Assembly: GCA_036381255.1 (NCBI GenBank) | Contig: DASVDG010000085.1 | Span: forward strand, 1 to 13,344 | Direction of reading: 5' to 3' | DNA: 13,344 nt | Origin: CALBZE01 sp036381255 | GTDB taxonomy: Bacteria; Gemmatimonadota; Gemmatimonadetes; Longimicrobiales; RSA9 | In this document: piece by piece, positions 9,456 through 13,344 of the stretch | Position numbering within the stretch: position 1 is the first letter of the stretch | Layout: each line of letters opens with the position of its first letter | The notes under the pieces: generated by a model | What the model saw: only the letters and a program-made list of their open reading frames with translations | What the model was told of the DNA's origin: nothing | Database searches by the model: none | Made by a program: the position numbers and the translations under genes

Positions 9456-9459
<4 letters not shown>
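8497..9459 (-). CDS. Exported sugar isomerase/epimerase-like TIM-barrel protein
   Basis: A 320-aa protein of the xylose isomerase-like TIM-barrel superfamily (PF01261), closest in pattern to hydroxypyruvate isomerase (Hyi). The N-terminus MRRRDFVKAG plus an Ala-rich stretch is a Tat signal, so the folded enzyme is probably periplasmic. Expected metal ligands are visible: E193 (VLEPLN), D228 with H231 (FDIYH), Q254 (FQIGD) and E290 (MEHG). Mature length (~285) fits the family. A strong AAGGAGG ribosome site 7 nt upstream fixes the start. The gene overlaps the stop of the preceding oxidoreductase gene by 4 nt (ATGA). True substrate unknown; Hyi-like annotation is by family resemblance, and a ketose or keto-sugar isomerase acting on the neighbour's product is likelier given context. 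Confidence 0.88.
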
Positions 9460-10781
<1,322 letters not shown>

Positions 10782-10827
10782 GGTTCGCGTCCTGTCTCGG
10801 GGGATCGTTGAGGGAGCGTTCGGCTTC

Positions 10828-11694
10828 TCAGGGTTCGCGCACCAGGCGGAACCCGACGAACGGCGCATCGGCCAGCCACCACCGGCTCTTGGGGAGCTGC
10901 GGGTCGGTCATGTTCCAGGCCGGCGATTGCGCCTGTCGCGCATCGCAGTGCACGGCGTCCCGTCCGTCCGCGTAGGAGCCGCCCTTGACGACCGGCGTGC
11001 CGTCGGCGCCGTCGACCCACTCCGCGACGTTGCCGAGCAGGTCGTAGAGGCCGAACGCGTTCGGCGCGCGCATCGCGCCCGGGTGGGTGCGGCCGTCGGA
11101 ATTCTCACGGTACCAGGCGTGGTCGGAAAGCGCGTCCGGCGGGCCGGCCGCGCCGGCGCGGCACGCGTGCTCCCACTCGGCCTCGGTCGCGAGCCGGTAC
11201 TTGCGGCCGGTCCGTTCGGAGAGCCAGCGGGCGAATCGCGTCGCGGCGTGGTGCGTCATGGCGAGCGCCGGCCGCCCCTGGTGGCCGAACTCGGCGCCCG
11301 GCAGCACGTACGGCTTGCTCGGCCGCGAGACCGCATCCGCGCCCTTCCCGGTGCCGACCTGCCCGCCGGCATCGAGGCCGAAGACCCAGACGTCGTAGAC
11401 GTCCCAGGTGACCTCGATCCGGCTCATCCAGAACGGGCCGACCGCCACGGTGTCGACGCCGTTCGGCGTCCGGACCTCGGCCCGGCCCGCGGGGACGGGG
11501 ACCATCTCGAAGCTTACGACGGTGCCGGGCAGCGTTTCCGTGTAGGCTTCCGTCGGCGCGGACATCGCCTTATCCTGCGGGGCATCGGCGTTCGCGCCGC
11601 CGGCCTGCCGCGCCGGGACGGGCCGCGTGACGGTCAGCACCAACGCCGCCGCCAGCGCGGACGGGGCGGGCCACCCGGAGATCCATCGCGACAT
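10828..11694 (-). CDS. Exported SUMF1/FGE-sulfatase domain protein
   Basis: A 288-aa protein of the formylglycine-generating-enzyme fold (PF03781). Residues 1-30 are a signal peptide with no lipobox. The fold is recognised by FEMVPVPAG (62-70), MSRIEVTWDVYDVW (90-103), KYRLATEAEWEHACRAG (165-181), FGLYDLLGNVAEWV (214-227), VKGGSY (236-241) and the C-terminal GFRLVRE. True FGEs carry two cysteines in the GGS-region (C-x4-C). Here that region has only C250, so formylglycine-forming activity is doubtful and a structural or binding role is likelier. A GAGAGG ribosome site favours ATG 11694 (6 nt spacing) over ATG 11697 (3 nt). It is first in the minus-strand cluster with the oxidoreductase and TIM-barrel genes, and its start almost coincides with that of the divergent apbE gene. 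Confidence 0.88.
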   Translation of the reverse strand: MSRWISGWPAPSALAAALVLTVTRPVPARQAGGANADAPQDKAMSAPTEAYTETLPGTVVSFEMVPVPAGRAEVRTPNGVDTVAVGPFWMSRIEVTWDVYDVWVFGLDAGGQVGTGKGADAVSRPSKPYVLPGAEFGHQGRPALAMTHHAATRFARWLSERTGRKYRLATEAEWEHACRAGAAGPPDALSDHAWYRENSDGRTHPGAMRAPNAFGLYDLLGNVAEWVDGADGTPVVKGGSYADGRDAVHCDARQAQSPAWNMTDPQLPKSRWWLADAPFVGFRLVREP

Positions 11695-11695
11695 C

Positions 11696-12670
11696 ATGCG
11701 CCTCTCACGCTCGAAAGTCCTCGGTGCGTTCGCCGTCTCGGCCGCCCTGTTCGCCGCGCCGCGCGCCGCGCCGCAGCGGTTCGAGTTCCGGCAGATCCAC
11801 ATGGGGGTGCGCGTTCGGCTCGTGCTGTACGCGCCGAGCGAGGCGGCCGCCGCGCGTGCGGCAGGCGCGGCGTTCGCCCGGATCGCGGAGCTCGACAGCC
11901 TGCTCAGCGACTACCGGTCGGACAGCGAGCTGGCCGCGCTCGCGGCCCGCGCCGGCGGCGCGCCGCTGCGCGTGAGCGAGGAGCTGTTCTACGTGCTCGC
12001 GCGCGCCCAGCGGCTGGCCCGGCTCTCCGACGGCGCGTTCGACGTCACGGTCGGGCCGCTCGTCCGGCTGTGGCGCCGCGCCCGCAGAACCGGGGAGCCG
12101 CCGTCGCCGGAGTCGCTGCGCCACGCGGCCGATCGCGTGGGCTGGCGCCGGGTCCGGTTGGATTCCGTCGCGCGAACCGTCCAGTTGCTCGCGCGCGGGA
12201 TGCGCCTGGACCTCGGCGGGATCGCCAAGGGCTACGCGGGCGACGAGGCCATCGCCACGCTCCGTCGTCACGGGATCCGCCGCGCCCTCGTCGAGCTGGG
12301 CGGCGACATCGTGGCGTCCGGCCCGCCGCCGGGACGGCCCGGCTGGCGCATCCGCGTGGCCGACGCCGCGCCGGGCCGCGACACGATCCCGCTGGCGGAC
12401 GCCGCCGTCTCGACGTCGGGCGATGCCGCCCAGTTCCTCGAGGTCGACGGCGAGCGCTACTCCCACGTGATCGACGCGCGCACCGGGATGGGGCTCAGCG
12501 ACGGGGTGGCCGCGACGATCGTCGCACCCGACGGCATCACGGCGGACGCGCTCTCGACGCTGGTCAGCATTCTCGGTCCCGATCGCGGCGCCGTGTTCCT
12601 GCGCGAGCATTTCCCGGACGTGACCGCGTACATCCGCCGCGTCGACCGGCCCGGCGCGACCCGCCCCTGA
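11696..12670 (+). CDS. apbE: FAD:protein FMN transferase (ApbE)
   Basis: A 324-aa exported flavin transferase (PF02424) that uses FAD to attach FMN covalently to a Thr/Ser of target proteins such as NqrB/NqrC, RnfD/G or other periplasmic flavoproteins. Residues 1-26 form a Sec signal ending APRAAPQ. No lipobox Cys is present, unlike many lipoprotein ApbEs. Family motifs are SDYRSDSELAAL (71-82), GAFDVTVGPL (113-122), DLGGIAKGYAGD (172-183), VSTSGD (238-243), HVIDARTG (257-264; the classical form is HIIDPxTG) and TADALST (282-288), the Mg/FAD site. Length is typical. Only a weak GGAG 15 nt upstream is seen. The start ATG shares the CATG at 11695-11698 with an opposite-strand ATG of the SUMF1 gene. 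No protein with a D/S-G-A-T/S flavinylation motif is evident in the window. Confidence 0.93.
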   Translation: MRLSRSKVLGAFAVSAALFAAPRAAPQRFEFRQIHMGVRVRLVLYAPSEAAAARAAGAAFARIAELDSLLSDYRSDSELAALAARAGGAPLRVSEELFYVLARAQRLARLSDGAFDVTVGPLVRLWRRARRTGEPPSPESLRHAADRVGWRRVRLDSVARTVQLLARGMRLDLGGIAKGYAGDEAIATLRRHGIRRALVELGGDIVASGPPPGRPGWRIRVADAAPGRDTIPLADAAVSTSGDAAQFLEVDGERYSHVIDARTGMGLSDGVAATIVAPDGITADALSTLVSILGPDRGAVFLREHFPDVTAYIRRVDRPGATRP

Positions 12671-12870
12671 CCGCCCGGCCGTGGGCCGTGGGCCGCCGGT
12701 TGTCGGCCGTGGGCTTGTAGGCCGTGGGCTGTCGGCCGCGGGCTTGTAGGCCGTGAGCCGTTGGCCTTTGGTCGTGGACCTTTGGTCGTGGGCCTTTGGT
12801 CGTGGACCATGGACCGTGGGCCGTGGGCCGTGGGCGGTGGGCCGTGGGCGGTCGGCGGCCGGCGATCGGT
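12671..12870. repeat. Heptamer-based tandem repeat tract (ccgtggg type)
   Basis: It begins right after the apbE stop. Built on a 7-bp theme (gccgtgg/gggccgt), it includes a pair of ~29-bp units starting at 12702 and 12731, and three 14-bp units of cctttggtcgtgg(a/g) at about 12764-12806. The minus strand reads as low-complexity Pro-Thr-Ala-His-Gly peptide in open frames; I regard these as by-products. It resembles the short tandemly repeated heptamers known from other bacteria. Confidence 0.75.
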
Positions 12871-12935
12871 CGTAAAAACGTACGGCGCAGGCCACGGGGG
12901 CACAAGCTCACCGCGATACGGTCGGGCCGGCGGCC

Positions 12936-12953
12936 ATCGCACGGTCGTGCGAT
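12936..12953. repeat. 18-bp inverted repeat ATCGCACG-gt-CGTGCGAT
   Basis: Perfect 8-bp arms sit around a 2-nt centre, and the right arm ends within the first unit of the 13-bp array. As DNA it is a plausible dimeric protein site; as RNA the loop would be strained. It may mark the edge of the repeat array. Confidence 0.5.
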
Positions 12954-13210
12954 CGAGAGGAGTGATCGAGTGAGACGATCGAGAGAGGCGATCGAGTGAG
13001 ACGATCGAGAGGGGCGATCGAGAGAGGTGATCGAGAGGGGCGATCGAGAGAGGTGATCGAGAGAGGTGATCGAGAGAGGTGATCGAGAGAGGTGATCGAG
13101 AGAGGTGATCGAGAGAGGTGATCGAGAGGGGCGATCGAGAGGGGCGATCGAGAGGGGCGATCGAGAGGGGTGATCGAAATGGGTGATTGAAATGGGTGAT
13201 TGAACCTCGG
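12951..13210. repeat. 13-bp tandem array, 19 units plus one decayed unit, each starting GATC/GATT
   Basis: Units fall in strict 13-bp phase from 12951. The commonest forms are gatcgagagaggt and gatcgagaggggc. The left end has gatcgagtgagac variants. The right end decays to gatcgaaatgggt, gattgaaatgggt and finally gattgaacctcgg. The plus strand is strongly purine-rich. Because 13 is not a multiple of three, the minus strand can read through as a 13-residue peptide repeat (Ser/Leu/Pro/His-rich). I see no start context or known protein, so it is annotated as non-coding. Confidence 0.92.
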
Positions 13211-13344
13211 CTATTCACCATGTCGCGTGAGTTTGCCGATTTCTGCCTTTTTTGCCGCTTGGGTCTGATCCGGGCCTTGCGGGGGTGATGTGAGGGACAC
13301 GCCCCCTTTCCCCCGTCCCCGGACGGCGGCGGTTCGCCCGCTTC
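13211..13344. other. Right-end unique sequence, nothing recognised
   Basis: This 134-bp stretch has a relatively AT-rich patch (13212-13266, with a T-run at about 13248-13253) followed by GC-rich sequence. No gene, RNA or clear promoter was recognised. It may be the leader or tail of a gene outside the window. Confidence 0.4.

Noticed and set aside
12951..13210. Replication-origin 13-mers or plasmid iterons
   Set aside because: E. coli origin 13-mers also start with GATC, but those are AT-rich and few. This array is GC/purine-rich, has no DnaA boxes that I can see, and no replication gene lies nearby.
12951..13210. CRISPR array
   Set aside because: Units are contiguous 13-mers without spacers, and no cas genes are present.
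12457..13221. Minus-strand open frame with a 13-residue Ser/Leu/Pro repeat
   Set aside because: It is produced by the 13-bp DNA repeat and the heptamer tract, then runs into antisense apbE. No signal, start context or plausible protein.

Overview
The window is very GC-rich bacterial DNA, roughly 70% G+C by eye. It carries nine convincing protein genes and four separate tandem-repeat tracts. Several features fit a Gemmatimonadota-like member of the FCB group: Tat-exported sugar-type oxidoreductases, a large multicopper oxidase with an extra N-terminal region, an R61-type serine peptidase, and a promoter-like sequence of the Bacteroidota form (TTTG-N19-TAnnTTGC). This taxonomic guess is an inference, and other high-GC phyla remain possible.

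Layout. 1-205 is a leader with a 15-bp repeat. 206-3151 (+) holds gamma-glutamyltransferase followed by an R61-like DD-peptidase/serine hydrolase; both act on gamma-glutamyl or D-Ala peptides. 3152-3523 is non-coding and begins with a ~27-bp repeat. 3524-5803 (-) is a compact three-gene operon: DUF4442 hotdog thioesterase, nitronate monooxygenase, and CcdA-type membrane thiol transporter. The last two are joined by a TGATG stop/start overlap. 5804-5975 is a divergent promoter region. 5976-8426 (+) is an 816-aa multicopper oxidase with every copper ligand present. 8497-11694 (-) is a three-gene exported cluster: SUMF1-domain protein, Tat-signal Gfo/Idh/MocA oxidoreductase, and Tat-signal xylose-isomerase-like TIM barrel, the last two overlapping by ATGA. 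11696-12670 (+) is ApbE, FAD:protein FMN transferase. From 12671 the DNA is non-coding, with a heptamer-type repeat tract and then about twenty 13-bp units each beginning GATC/GATT.

How it fits together. Most products are predicted to be exported or membrane-bound: glutathione/gamma-glutamyl peptide turnover, thiol-redox transport, copper oxidase, a periplasmic sugar oxidation/isomerisation pair, and flavinylation. The window looks like ordinary chromosomal DNA with an envelope-redox flavour. I see no phage, IS element, CRISPR array or defence island. The most unusual points are the nearly coincident divergent start codons of the SUMF1 and apbE genes, the codon-usage switch inside the gamma-glutamyltransferase gene, the N-terminal region of the oxidase, and the 13-bp GATC array.
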